This document shows positions 33,931-42,382 of a DNA stretch of 64,000 nt, piece by piece. The DNA comes from Planctomycetota bacterium. GTDB taxonomy: Bacteria; Planctomycetota; Planctomycetia; Planctomycetales; Planctomycetaceae. Where the stretch lies: positions 1-64,000 of the forward strand of contig JAEZFD010000011.1 in the NCBI GenBank assembly GCA_023417655.1. Reading direction: 5' to 3'. The notes beneath the pieces were generated by a model, which saw only the letters and a program-made list of their open reading frames with translations, did no database searches and was not told the origin of the DNA. Position 1 is the stretch's first letter; every line of letters begins with the position of its first letter. Both the position numbers and the translations under genes were made by a program.

Positions 33931-36900
33931 GTGTTCAGGTTTTCTGCTGGTTCCTATAAGCAACATATCGTCGATGTCTATTCTGAATCTGACGAAGACG
34001 TGCTCGAGTTTGCAGGGAGGCAAGGGGTGTCTCTGACACAACTGCTGGAAAGTAAGTTTCGAGGCGATATCCGTTTTCGAGGCCAGGCCTATCTTCAGGC
34101 AGATCGGGTCTCGATTGCGAGGGTCACTCCTGACGATCTCCATGCCGTCGTTCGCGATGGCGTTGAATACCAAACCCATCTCAGCCGTCTGGACGGTGAG
34201 TTGAGAATGTTCTGCTCGTGCGTCGGTGACGGACAGTCACGCGACCCCGCCTGCAAACATCTCTGGGCAACATTACTGGCCGTGGATGCGGGTTCGTATC
34301 TGACAGGAACTCCGAAGATCGGAGCGGTCCCTCCGTTCGTTTCAGAGACCCGGTACACACCGCTCGATCTCTCAACGTGGGACGAAGACGACTTCGAAGG
34401 GGGCGACGTTTTCACCCCCAGTGAGAAGCAGAGCACTGCATCCGCATCCGTCAAAGGTCCCGCCCCGCGACAGCAGTCACGGGAATGGGAAACGAAACTG
34501 CGCGACCTGCGGAACCTGATGCCAGCTTCCGCCCGCCCCGGCGCAACAGCTGAATCCCGCGAGCGCGAAATCTTCTATGAAGTCGATCTTCCGGAGAGCC
34601 GGAAATCGCAGCAGCTCGTAATTCAGACCTCCCAGCGTCAGCGCCGCAGTAATGGCCAGTGGGGAAAACTGAAGCCGCTGAAGATTCGCCCGGGTCGACT
34701 CGAAGAAGTTGATCACGCTGACGACCGCCGAATCCTCGCGTTCCTCGCGGGAGGAACCCCGGAGCGCTCAGGCTGGATGGCTCAACAGGCCGAGTTCCAG
34801 ACCTCCGTCTATCGTTACCGTGTGCCGTTTGATCTGTGCGCACTCATCCTTCCGTTGATGGCCGGCTCGAAGCGGCTGCGCTTCCTCGATGAATCCGAAC
34901 GCGAACTCCCGCCTCTCCAGTGGGATGAAGGTGACCCTTGGCAGCTCTGTCTGTGCCTTGAACAGCAGGCCGATCAGAGCTGGCAGCTGCATGGCGAAGT
35001 CCGCCGCAACGACAAGCGACTCCGGATTGAAAAGTGCGAGCTCCTCCTCCCTGGGGGGCTGGTCATCACAGACAACCAGATTGCTCGACTGGAAGACTTC
35101 GGTGCATTCGACTGGGTGCCGATGTTGCTCGGCGATCAAAAGCTGACTGCCAAACCAAACGAAGAACAGGATCTGGTTGACTGGCTGCTCGACATGCCAG
35201 CACTGCCTCAGCTGGATCTGCCTAAGACACTGCAGCTCGAAGAAGTCCGCCCGGTTCCCCAGCCTCGCCTTATTTTCCGTTCCCCATCCAAACGGGGATG
35301 GAAACACGAACGAATTCACGCAAACGTCGAGTTCGATTACGACGGCACACTCGTTCGGGGATCGAACATCCAATGGGCGGTCGTGCAACGAGAACTCGGC
35401 AGGTGCCTCCTCCGTGATCAGCAGCGCGAGCCTGCCTTCTGGTCTCAGCTGGATGAACTCGGATTTCGACGCCTCGTCGACCATCGTCAGGCAGCACATG
35501 ATGTCGATATCGGTGTGTCTGAACTGGGGCGTGCCGTCCGGGCGCTCGTGAATAGCGGCTGGCAGGTTCACGCCGACGGGAAGGAAGTCCGGCAGCCCGC
35601 AGCGGTTAAGTTCAATGTCCGATCTGATATCGACTGGTTCGAACTGACAGCAGACGTCGACTTTAACGGGTTGAAAGCTAACTTCCCTGAACTGCTCGCC
35701 GCCCTCTCGCGCGGCGACCAGACGATTCGACTCGATGACGGATCCCTGGGAATTCTGCCAGAAGAATGGCTCCAGCAGTACGGCATTCTCGCCGGACTCG
35801 GTTCAGCCAGTGAAGACGGCATCCGTTTCTCGACGTCACAGCTGGGACTCGTTGATTCCTTACTCTCGTCGCAGGAATTCGTCGACTTCGACGCCCGCTA
35901 TTTGGAAGTCCGCAGTCGGCTCTCCAACTTCGACGGCATTGCCCCTCGAGCTGAACCAAGAAACTTCCACGGCCAGTTGCGTCCTTACCAGCGTGAAGGA
36001 CTCGGATGGCTGCACTTCCTGCAGGACTATGGCTTCGGAGGCTGTCTGGCCGACGACATGGGTCTGGGGAAAACCGTCCAGATGCTCGCGCTCTTCCAGG
36101 AACGTAAGCAGTCACGTGATCGCCAGCTTCCATCGCTGGTGATCGTGCCGAAGTCGCTGATGTTCAACTGGATTCAGGAAATCGTCAAGTTCGCCCCTGA
36201 GCTGACTTATCTGGAATACACTGGTCCAGAGCGAGTCGAACTGCGACACAAGATCCCGGAAACGGATCTGATCCTGACGACTTACGGAACGCTGCGACGC
36301 GACATTCTGGAACTCAAAGATCAGGAATTTGACTACGCCGTTCTGGACGAAGCACAGACAATCAAGAATGCCTCGTCGCAGGCGGCCAAAGCGTCACGCC
36401 TCCTCAAAGCCCGCCATCGGGTGGCATTGAGCGGTACGCCAATCGAAAACCACCTCGGCGACCTGTGGTCGATCTTCGAGTTCCTGAACCCCGGCATGCT
36501 GGGGCGCAGCTCGGCCTTCAAGGTACTGGCGACAGAGGCCTCTAACGAATCTTCCCGCCGGACAATCGCCGCCGGGGTCCGTCCATTCGTTCTGCGAAGA
36601 ACCAAAGGACAAGTGGCCAAAGAGCTACCGGATAAATTCGAAGAAACGATCTACTGCAAGATGGGAGACCGTCAGCAGGCTCTCTACAACGAGATGCGGG
36701 ATTACTACCGCGATTCGTTGCTGGGTCTGGTCAAGAAACAGGGGATGGGAAAGAGCCGGATGCACGTGCTCGAAGCGTTGCTTCGCCTGCGACAGGCGGC
36801 CTGCCACCCTGCCTTGCTCGACAAAGGGAGCGACGAAGAGGAATTCGCAAAGCTCGACGTGCTGATTCCGCAACTGGAAGAACTGATTCAGGAAGGCCAC

Positions 36901-37350
36901 AAATCTCTGGTCTTCTCCCAGTTCACCAGCATGTTGGCGATCGTGAAGAAGCACCTCGACAGCAAAGGGGTCAACTACGCCTACCTGGACGGGCAGACCC
37001 GCAAGCGAAAGCAGGTGGTCGATCAGTTCCAGAACGACCCGGCCTGTTCTGTCTTCCTGATTTCATTGAAAGCAGGGGGCTTGGGTTTGAACCTCACGGA
37101 AGCGGAGTACGTGTTCCTTCTGGACCCATGGTGGAACCCTGCTGTCGAAGCTCAGGCAATCGACCGGGCACACCGAGTCGGACAGACGAAGCAGGTGTTC
37201 GCTTATCGACTTATCTGTCGCGATACCGTCGAAGAGAAGATCCTCGAACTGCAGAAGCAGAAGCGAGAGCTCGCCGACGCCATTCTCGAGTCGGAAGGGA
37301 CTCCACTCGGAGAACTCACGACAGACGATCTCGAACTCTTGCTGTCATAG
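33931..37350 (+). CDS. SWIM zinc-finger SNF2/RapA-type helicase
   Basis: A 1139-residue protein. A SWIM finger with C-x-C-x10-C-x-H lies at residues 95-110 (FCSCVGDG, then ACKHLW). A long middle region (about 180-660) has a SNF2-associated bacterial domain. The helicase core starts near 690: LRPYQREGLGWLHFLQDYGFGGCLADDMGLGKT (Walker A about 706-713), the DEAQ box in YAVLDEAQTIKNASSQ, SGTPIENHLGDLWSIFEFL, and motifs V/VI in ISLKAGGLGLNLTEAEYVFLLDPWWNPAVEAQAIDRAHRVGQ. Start is GTG 33931, since an in-frame stop lies 7 nt upstream. It probably remodels nucleoprotein complexes; the exact role is unknown. Confidence 0.93.
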   Translation: MFRFSAGSYKQHIVDVYSESDEDVLEFAGRQGVSLTQLLESKFRGDIRFRGQAYLQADRVSIARVTPDDLHAVVRDGVEYQTHLSRLDGELRMFCSCVGDGQSRDPACKHLWATLLAVDAGSYLTGTPKIGAVPPFVSETRYTPLDLSTWDEDDFEGGDVFTPSEKQSTASASVKGPAPRQQSREWETKLRDLRNLMPASARPGATAESREREIFYEVDLPESRKSQQLVIQTSQRQRRSNGQWGKLKPLKIRPGRLEEVDHADDRRILAFLAGGTPERSGWMAQQAEFQTSVYRYRVPFDLCALILPLMAGSKRLRFLDESERELPPLQWDEGDPWQLCLCLEQQADQSWQLHGEVRRNDKRLRIEKCELLLPGGLVITDNQIARLEDFGAFDWVPMLLGDQKLTAKPNEEQDLVDWLLDMPALPQLDLPKTLQLEEVRPVPQPRLIFRSPSKRGWKHERIHANVEFDYDGTLVRGSNIQWAVVQRELGRCLLRDQQREPAFWSQLDELGFRRLVDHRQAAHDVDIGVSELGRAVRALVNSGWQVHADGKEVRQPAAVKFNVRSDIDWFELTADVDFNGLKANFPELLAALSRGDQTIRLDDGSLGILPEEWLQQYGILAGLGSASEDGIRFSTSQLGLVDSLLSSQEFVDFDARYLEVRSRLSNFDGIAPRAEPRNFHGQLRPYQREGLGWLHFLQDYGFGGCLADDMGLGKTVQMLALFQERKQSRDRQLPSLVIVPKSLMFNWIQEIVKFAPELTYLEYTGPERVELRHKIPETDLILTTYGTLRRDILELKDQEFDYAVLDEAQTIKNASSQAAKASRLLKARHRVALSGTPIENHLGDLWSIFEFLNPGMLGRSSAFKVLATEASNESSRRTIAAGVRPFVLRRTKGQVAKELPDKFEETIYCKMGDRQQALYNEMRDYYRDSLLGLVKKQGMGKSRMHVLEALLRLRQAACHPALLDKGSDEEEFAKLDVLIPQLEELIQEGHKSLVFSQFTSMLAIVKKHLDSKGVNYAYLDGQTRKRKQVVDQFQNDPACSVFLISLKAGGLGLNLTEAEYVFLLDPWWNPAVEAQAIDRAHRVGQTKQVFAYRLICRDTVEEKILELQKQKRELADAILESEGTPLGELTTDDLELLLS

Positions 37351-37374
37351 GCTCGCATCTGAAATCGGCGAGCC
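37350..37374 (+). other. Hairpin directly behind the SNF2 stop codon
   Basis: GGCTCGC (37350-37356) and GCGAGCC (37368-37374) form a 7-bp stem with an 11-nt loop. There is no T-tract. The true terminator follows 30 nt later. It may stabilise the mRNA end. It does not resemble the three-copy repeat. Confidence 0.45.
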
Positions 37375-37402
37375 ACTCCCATCGTGCTCGCCAAGACACT
37401 CA

Positions 37403-37453
37403 GCCCTGTTCCGTTTCATCAGATTTGATGAGGCGGAACAGGGCTTCTCTTTT
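37403..37453 (+). terminator. Rho-independent terminator of SNF2 helicase gene
   Basis: GCCCTGTTCCG pairs with CGGAACAGGGC, with a 20-nt loop that can itself pair (CATCAGATTTGATG), followed by TTCTCTTTTG. Confidence 0.88.
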
Positions 37454-37719
37454 GTACGAACATCATCCTGACGCGTCTTCTCCCGACCTGTGGCCCGTCA
37501 GGATTCTGCCCCGCTGTCTGTGGCGGTGCGACCTGCGTTGCAGTGAATCAACACATCCCGTGACGATGTTCTCTTCCCTCTCCTTCGATGTATCTCGACC
37601 TTTTTTCCATCCTACAAACTCTGTTTTTTCTCTGTGCCAAAACCCGGAATATCTCCCATTTTTGCATGTTCCTCATCTTTCTTAACAATTATTCCGATCA
37701 AAGATTGCCGATCCGAATA

Positions 37720-37747
37720 TTGACCAATTAGTTTACTCTTATAGGAT
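37720..37747 (+). promoter_or_regulatory. Candidate sigma-70 promoter of DUF1559 gene
   Basis: TTGACC (37720-37725) and TAGGAT (37742-37747) are 16 nt apart in an AT-rich stretch, about 124 nt before the DUF1559 start. The segment CTTATAGGATCAA also resembles CTTATAAGATCAA at about 2935-2947, beside the other DUF1559 gene. The rest of the gap 37454-37719 holds no gene that I can support. Confidence 0.45.
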
Positions 37748-37870
37748 CAAACAACGCGATCCTGCGAATGCTTGCGCTCCTCACCTTTCTTTTTCGCAGG
37801 CATCGCGAGATTCACTCCCGTCTTGCTGTTCAGCATTTCATTCAATTCGCTGCTTGAAAGGACCTGACAC

Positions 37871-38824
37871 ATGAAATCTCTCGCGCGCAGTCGGCTCGGT
37901 TTCACACTCATCGAGCTTCTGGTGGTGATCGCGATCATCGCCGTTTTGATCGCATTGCTATTGCCCGCCGTTCAGCAGGCTCGCGAGGCGGCCCGCCGTA
38001 GTCAGTGCAAGAATAATCTCAAGCAGATCGGGCTAGCCCTGCATAACTACCACGACACCTTTGGCCGCTTTCCGGCCGGGTACATGCAGGCTGTGAATCA
38101 ATCCGGCATCCCCGCCTACGGTTGGGGAGCCTCGATACTTCCCTATCTCGATCAGGCCAATCTCGCCAACCAGCTCGCGATTGGCAGCCCAAAACAACTG
38201 AACCATCGATATAACGCCTCATCCACCGATGAGGACAAACAGCTACTGCAGACCGTCGTACCCGTCTATCTCTGTCCGACAGACATCACAGGACCGCTCA
38301 ACACTAAGGAACGATTTAGCTCAACCGATCGATTCAAGATCGCGACTTCCAACTATGTCGCAATGGTCGGGAGCATTTCTCCGCAGAGCACAACAACCCC
38401 AGCGGCTGGTGAACCGCAGGTTCCTGTCGGTGAAGGGATGTTCTATGGCAACAGCTTTCTGCCGATTCGGGAAGTTCTCGACGGAACATCGAACACGCTG
38501 TTCATTGGGGAACGGGACGGGGGGCCAGCAGCAGACGGAGATAACTACCGGGCCGCAGTCTGGGCTGGGGTCGGCAACATCAGTAACAACGGTTCAAACT
38601 CGACGGGTCGGACGCTGGCCCGCTCTGGGTTTTTCATCAACAGGGATTATGCTCAGCTTGGAGCTCCTCAGAACTTGGGCAAAGGGGTCAGCAGCCTGCA
38701 TGAAGGGGGCGTTCAAGTTCTGATGGGAGACGGGGCCGTTCGCTTCCTGTCAGAAAACATCAGCACCGCGACCTACCAGAATCTTTGTTTCCGCGCCGAC
38801 GGCAAGGTCATCGGCGAATTCTAA
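37871..38824 (+). CDS. DUF1559 protein with type IV pilin-like N-terminus
   Basis: A 317-residue protein. The short leader MKSLARSRLG is followed by the prepilin site G/FTLIELLVV and the hydrophobic helix, then QQAREAARRSQCKNNLKQIGLALHNYHDTFGRFPAGY. The central domain and the C-terminal HEGGVQVLMGDGAVRFLSENI are typical of DUF1559. AAGGA lies 9 nt before the ATG. Unlike the two minus-strand copies it has no lipoprotein gene directly behind it; instead it is convergent with the lipoprotein gene of the neighbouring pair. Confidence 0.93.
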   Translation: MKSLARSRLGFTLIELLVVIAIIAVLIALLLPAVQQAREAARRSQCKNNLKQIGLALHNYHDTFGRFPAGYMQAVNQSGIPAYGWGASILPYLDQANLANQLAIGSPKQLNHRYNASSTDEDKQLLQTVVPVYLCPTDITGPLNTKERFSSTDRFKIATSNYVAMVGSISPQSTTTPAAGEPQVPVGEGMFYGNSFLPIREVLDGTSNTLFIGERDGGPAADGDNYRAAVWAGVGNISNNGSNSTGRTLARSGFFINRDYAQLGAPQNLGKGVSSLHEGGVQVLMGDGAVRFLSENISTATYQNLCFRADGKVIGEF

Positions 38825-38900
38825 GGTCCTGGATAATTTCGTGAATCGCTGAAACACAAACCCTCAGGCCGTTGAAGGATCTCACTCTCAAGAGTCAGTG

Positions 38901-38938
38901 CCCCGGGGGCAAAAGTTCCGCTCCCGGGGATTCTATTT
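38901..38938. terminator. Terminator-like hairpin between convergent genes
   Basis: CCCCGGG (38901-38907) pairs with CCCGGGG (38923-38929), followed by ATTCTATTTAT. It can serve the DUF1559 gene on the plus strand. Confidence 0.6.
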
Positions 38939-39458
38939 ATAGGTCAAAGTTTCGTACCTGCGGTTCCTGCGTCTTCACCGCTTCGTAAGTCAGGACTGTC
39001 CGCTGATCGTCACTGTACTTTGGCGGCAGTGATTCTTTCGCACCGTTCATCATGGCATCAGCTTCGGTGACATCGGACGGGATCCCCGACCCATCTGGCA
39101 TTTTGAGCTTGCTGATCACGACTCGATATGAACCCGGTATAATTCCCTGGCTTTTCTCTCGCGGTACACCGTGGATCGGTGTCATCGCCGAGTATTTACC
39201 CTGCTCATCTGTCTTTGCGTAGGCAGCGCGAACGGCTTGATCGCCCGTTGGAAAGAATGTGAGCACCGCCCCGGCGAGAGGAGTTTTGTTCCAGGTCACC
39301 GTCCCCGTCAGTGGGACAAGATCCTGATAGAATTCCGGCAGATTGGACTGACTCTGGCACCCGGAGATCAGCGCCAGGCATCCCGCAAGAACAATCAGAC
39401 TGCAAGGCAGTCTTCGCCGCTGCCACCGGCCGTCTCCATTGGTCGATACGCAATTCAT
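38937..39458 (-). CDS. Small surface lipoprotein, carboxypeptidase-regulatory-like
   Basis: A 173-residue protein from ATG 39458 (GGAG 6 nt upstream). The signal sequence carries the lipobox ISGC (ALISGCQSQ). The core reads LVPLTGTVTWNKTPLAGAVLTFFPTG, then AYAKTDEQGKYSAMT and GIIPGSYRVVISKL, the transthyretin/carboxypeptidase-regulatory beta-sandwich pattern seen in the lipoprotein at 1217. It follows the DUF1559 gene at 39603 on the same strand with a gap of 144 nt. Function unknown; probably a cell-surface component working with the DUF1559 partner. Confidence 0.82.
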   Translation of the reverse strand: MNCVSTNGDGRWQRRRLPCSLIVLAGCLALISGCQSQSNLPEFYQDLVPLTGTVTWNKTPLAGAVLTFFPTGDQAVRAAYAKTDEQGKYSAMTPIHGVPREKSQGIIPGSYRVVISKLKMPDGSGIPSDVTEADAMMNGAKESLPPKYSDDQRTVLTYEAVKTQEPQVRNFDL

Positions 39459-39602
39459 TAGGAACTCCAACCTGGTTCGCGAAGCGAATTTCCCCCGCGT
39501 AGTGATGCTTGCTCTGCGATCTTCCCGCGGAGCAAGCATTGCGATGAGGAGTACAGGGATCGCCGTGCAGTGTGAGCGGGCAAGGTGATCCGATAAGAAG
39601 AC

Positions 39603-40571
39603 TCAGAACTCTCCGAGAACTTTTCCGTCAGCGATGGTGTCGAGCTGAGTCCGAATCGCCGCCGAAGCGTTTTCACTGAAGAAGCGAACCCCTCCGTCCG
39701 CAAGCAAGATGTGAATCCCCCCGGTGTGAAAACTTCCGGTATTCGTCCAATCGCCGAGGTAATTGAAGCTGCCATTCGCCGGGTTGTTAGGTTCGCGTTC
39801 AAACCGGTTTGGCGGATTCCACCCTAGATTGAGACCGACCATGCACCAGTCGCGACCATACCAGTTGGCATTTGAGCCATTGAGACAGCAGGCTTTTCGG
39901 GTCTCCGCCATCATACACGTGTTGCTCATTCCGTCAGTCACGTCTTGTGGACGGCACCGGCTGCCATCTTCAAACATCGTGCGAGTCGCCGGCGGTCGTT
40001 GAACCCATTGGCTGCATGTCTGATGGGCTGCTCCAGAACGTGTGACGATAAAGTCATAGCTCGTGCGATGGAGATAAGGCTGTCCCGCCCCTGACGGGCT
40101 ATTCACTGTCCCACTCATATCCGAGGGACAACTAATCAGTGAGAGTGACGGAGTCGCTGCTTGAGCCGTCTGAACATTGGTCGTAGCGGTCCCCCCGCAG
40201 AGCGGAGTCCCGGTCCCCGTTACTCCCGTTGAAAACGCCTGATTGAAATTAAACTTCTGATAAAGGGCCGACTGATCAACGTACGGCAGAAGAAACACAA
40301 AGCCATTCAGATTCATGGAACACGGCGAAGGAGTGGGAACCGGAACCGCCGTGCTGGCAACGCAATCTCCGTTGGCCAGCTGCGAGGGGGGAAACACCCC
40401 ATAAGAGTCGAGATAGTTATGCAAAGCCAAGCCAAGTTGCTTCAGATTATTCTTACAGGTTGATCGGCGTGCAGCTTCACGAGCCTGTTGAACCGCAGGC
40501 AAAAGCAATGCAATTAACACGGCGATGATTGCAATCACCACCAGCAGCTCGATCAAAGTAAATCCTCTCAA
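39603..40571 (-). CDS. DUF1559 protein, unusual TTG start and minimal leader
   Basis: A 322-residue protein. The pilin-like signal begins almost at once: MRG, then FTLIELLVV, PAVQQAREAARRSTCKNNLKQLGLALHNYLDSYGVFPPSQ. The C-terminus has HTGGIHILLADGGVRFFSENAS. The only standard start in frame before the signal is TTG 40571; AAGGAG sits only one base before it, so initiation may occur at a non-standard codon nearby. The frame extends upstream without ATG or GTG. The protein is otherwise complete. The lipoprotein gene at 38937 follows. Confidence 0.85.
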   Translation of the reverse strand: MRGFTLIELLVVIAIIAVLIALLLPAVQQAREAARRSTCKNNLKQLGLALHNYLDSYGVFPPSQLANGDCVASTAVPVPTPSPCSMNLNGFVFLLPYVDQSALYQKFNFNQAFSTGVTGTGTPLCGGTATTNVQTAQAATPSLSLISCPSDMSGTVNSPSGAGQPYLHRTSYDFIVTRSGAAHQTCSQWVQRPPATRTMFEDGSRCRPQDVTDGMSNTCMMAETRKACCLNGSNANWYGRDWCMVGLNLGWNPPNRFEREPNNPANGSFNYLGDWTNTGSFHTGGIHILLADGGVRFFSENASAAIRTQLDTIADGKVLGEF

Positions 40572-40834
40572 TCTCCTTGAGAGGACCGTGGAGCACGTCG
40601 AACGACGAGATGGGCGCGCAGCGTCACACCGCTGATGAACAGCAAACTAAATCATAGTGTGGACCCTTGGACGAGAAAGAAGTTGCTCTGAGCGAAGCAA
40701 TTGTCCAGATCAATTTGAATAGAACAGCGGCGATACTACCTGAGAACTCAGCAATATCCACAGATTATTTAATCTCATAATATGCAATGTCACGTTACAT
40801 CAAATGCAATAATCCCGGCCAAATCCATATCGGC

Positions 40835-41464
40835 TCACAGCGAGGCGGCACTGCGGACATCGAGACCAAAGCGTGAGAGATCCTGAGCGAATCCCAGCGT
40901 CGTCGTGAAAAGAACTGCATTGAGACCGTGTGATCTTCCAGCCTCAACATAGACCGGAATGTCATCGGTATAGATGGCCTGTTCTGGCGCGCAGCGGGCG
41001 GCCTGAATTGCTGCCTGATAGATCTCCGGTTCAGGCTTCACTGCTCCCACATCACATGAGAGAACCAGTTCATCAAACCGGTCGAGAATCTGATATCGCT
41101 CTTGAATGTACCGCACGTGAGTGACGCAGGTATTCGAGAGCACGACAAGTCGCATCCCTTGTCGTTTCAATTCATCCAGCACTGGGATGATGCTGAGATT
41201 CGGTTCAAAGATCTCTGCGGTCGCAAGGCAGAGTGCGTCCAGATCCAGCTGGCAGCCAAACTGCTGCTCAAGTCGCAACTTCAGCCCTGCTTCGTCGATG
41301 CGTCCCCGTTCAAATTCCCATTGCAGCCCTGATTCAATCAACACGCGCTGCATCGTCCGGGCATCACACCCACACAACTCACCGACCTGCTGACACATCT
41401 TTTCATGTGAAAAGAACGCCAGCACGTTACCCATGTCGAAAATGACGGTCTGAATCGGACTCAT
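40835..41464 (-). CDS. HAD-superfamily phosphatase, YihX-like
   Basis: A 209-residue protein. Motif I is FDMGNVL, that is D-x-G instead of D-x-D, as in the YihX/sugar-phosphatase branch. Motif II is VVLSNT, motif III lies in GAVKPEPEIY, and motif IV in AIYTDDIPVYVEAGRSHGLNAVLF. The cap inserted after motif I is the four-helix type. The likely substrate is a small sugar phosphate. The ATG overlaps the stop of the alpha/beta hydrolase gene by 4 nt, so the two are co-translated, though they have no evident shared pathway. Confidence 0.88.
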   Translation of the reverse strand: MSPIQTVIFDMGNVLAFFSHEKMCQQVGELCGCDARTMQRVLIESGLQWEFERGRIDEAGLKLRLEQQFGCQLDLDALCLATAEIFEPNLSIIPVLDELKRQGMRLVVLSNTCVTHVRYIQERYQILDRFDELVLSCDVGAVKPEPEIYQAAIQAARCAPEQAIYTDDIPVYVEAGRSHGLNAVLFTTTLGFAQDLSRFGLDVRSAASL

Positions 41465-42342
41465 GGAACACGTGTGGCCGAAGACTCTGGGATCAATAAC
41501 GGAAGAGATGCCAGGCCGAAATTCTGCAGAAAGAGAAGCGATCGCGCTTGTGCTGACCGAAAGTCGTTGTGCCCACAGTCCTCGGTAATCAATGTCGAGC
41601 CGGGACAGGCAGCGTGCAGCTGCTCGGCACAGAAACAGGGAACAACTCCATCTTGGGTACCATGCAGAATCAGGACAGGAATGCTGAGCGTCGCGACCAC
41701 CGATCGATTATCGAAAATGTTGCGAACGAGATGAGAAGCCAGACCGAATCGGCTGGCCGCGACGTCCGGAATCGATGTATAGGTCGACTCGAGAATCACC
41801 GCCGCTAAAGGTCGCTGTTTCGCCAACAGGCAGATCGCACCGCCTCCCATCGAACGCCCGTATCCGATGAGCTTCGTTGAATCCACTTCCGGGAGAGTGG
41901 TCAGGCGGTCATAAGCAGCGACAACGGTCCGCTCAATCGATTGCTCTGATGGCACCCCTGCAGAGCGTCCATAGCCAGGGTATTCAACGAGCAGGACGTG
42001 ATAGCCAGCCTGACGAAAATTTTCGAAGCCACTGTAATGAAAGTCGATGACCTCGCCATTGCCGTGACAATAGATGATCGTCGGACGAGCTGAGTCCTTA
42101 TCACCATGTGCAGGCAAGAAGACGGATTCAATCTCGCCATCCGCCGTCTTCAGAAGTTCCAGCCTCGCATCCGGCGGGAGTCCCGGGGGTGGATTCCCTG
42201 CGAGAGAGGGTGCAGGAAACAGGACCATCTGCTCGAATTTTTGTACAAGCAGGCGCAGTCCTAAAATAAGTGCAATCACCCCCAGCACGATGATGCCGCG
42301 CCCGACCCAGACATTTCCCCAAAGGTAACTGATCGAAGGCAT
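41461..42342 (-). CDS. Membrane-anchored alpha/beta hydrolase (BEM46/ABHD13-like)
   Basis: A 293-residue protein. One hydrophobic segment at residues 16-32 (GIIVLGVIALILGLRLL) anchors it. The oxyanion region TIIYCHGNGEVIDFHYSG, the nucleophile elbow GYGRSMGGG, the acid in LHGTQDGVVP and the His in DCGHNDF complete the catalytic triad. The layout matches the BEM46-like family, for which acyl-thioesterase or lipase roles are known in some eukaryotic members. Bacterial substrates are unknown. First gene of a two-gene unit with the HAD phosphatase. Confidence 0.88.
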   Translation of the reverse strand: MPSISYLWGNVWVGRGIIVLGVIALILGLRLLVQKFEQMVLFPAPSLAGNPPPGLPPDARLELLKTADGEIESVFLPAHGDKDSARPTIIYCHGNGEVIDFHYSGFENFRQAGYHVLLVEYPGYGRSAGVPSEQSIERTVVAAYDRLTTLPEVDSTKLIGYGRSMGGGAICLLAKQRPLAAVILESTYTSIPDVAASRFGLASHLVRNIFDNRSVVATLSIPVLILHGTQDGVVPCFCAEQLHAACPGSTLITEDCGHNDFRSAQARSLLFLQNFGLASLPLLIPESSATRVP

Positions 42343-42382
42343 GGCGCGGGCTCGTGAAAGTCAGGAGGCTGATCGCTGCAAG

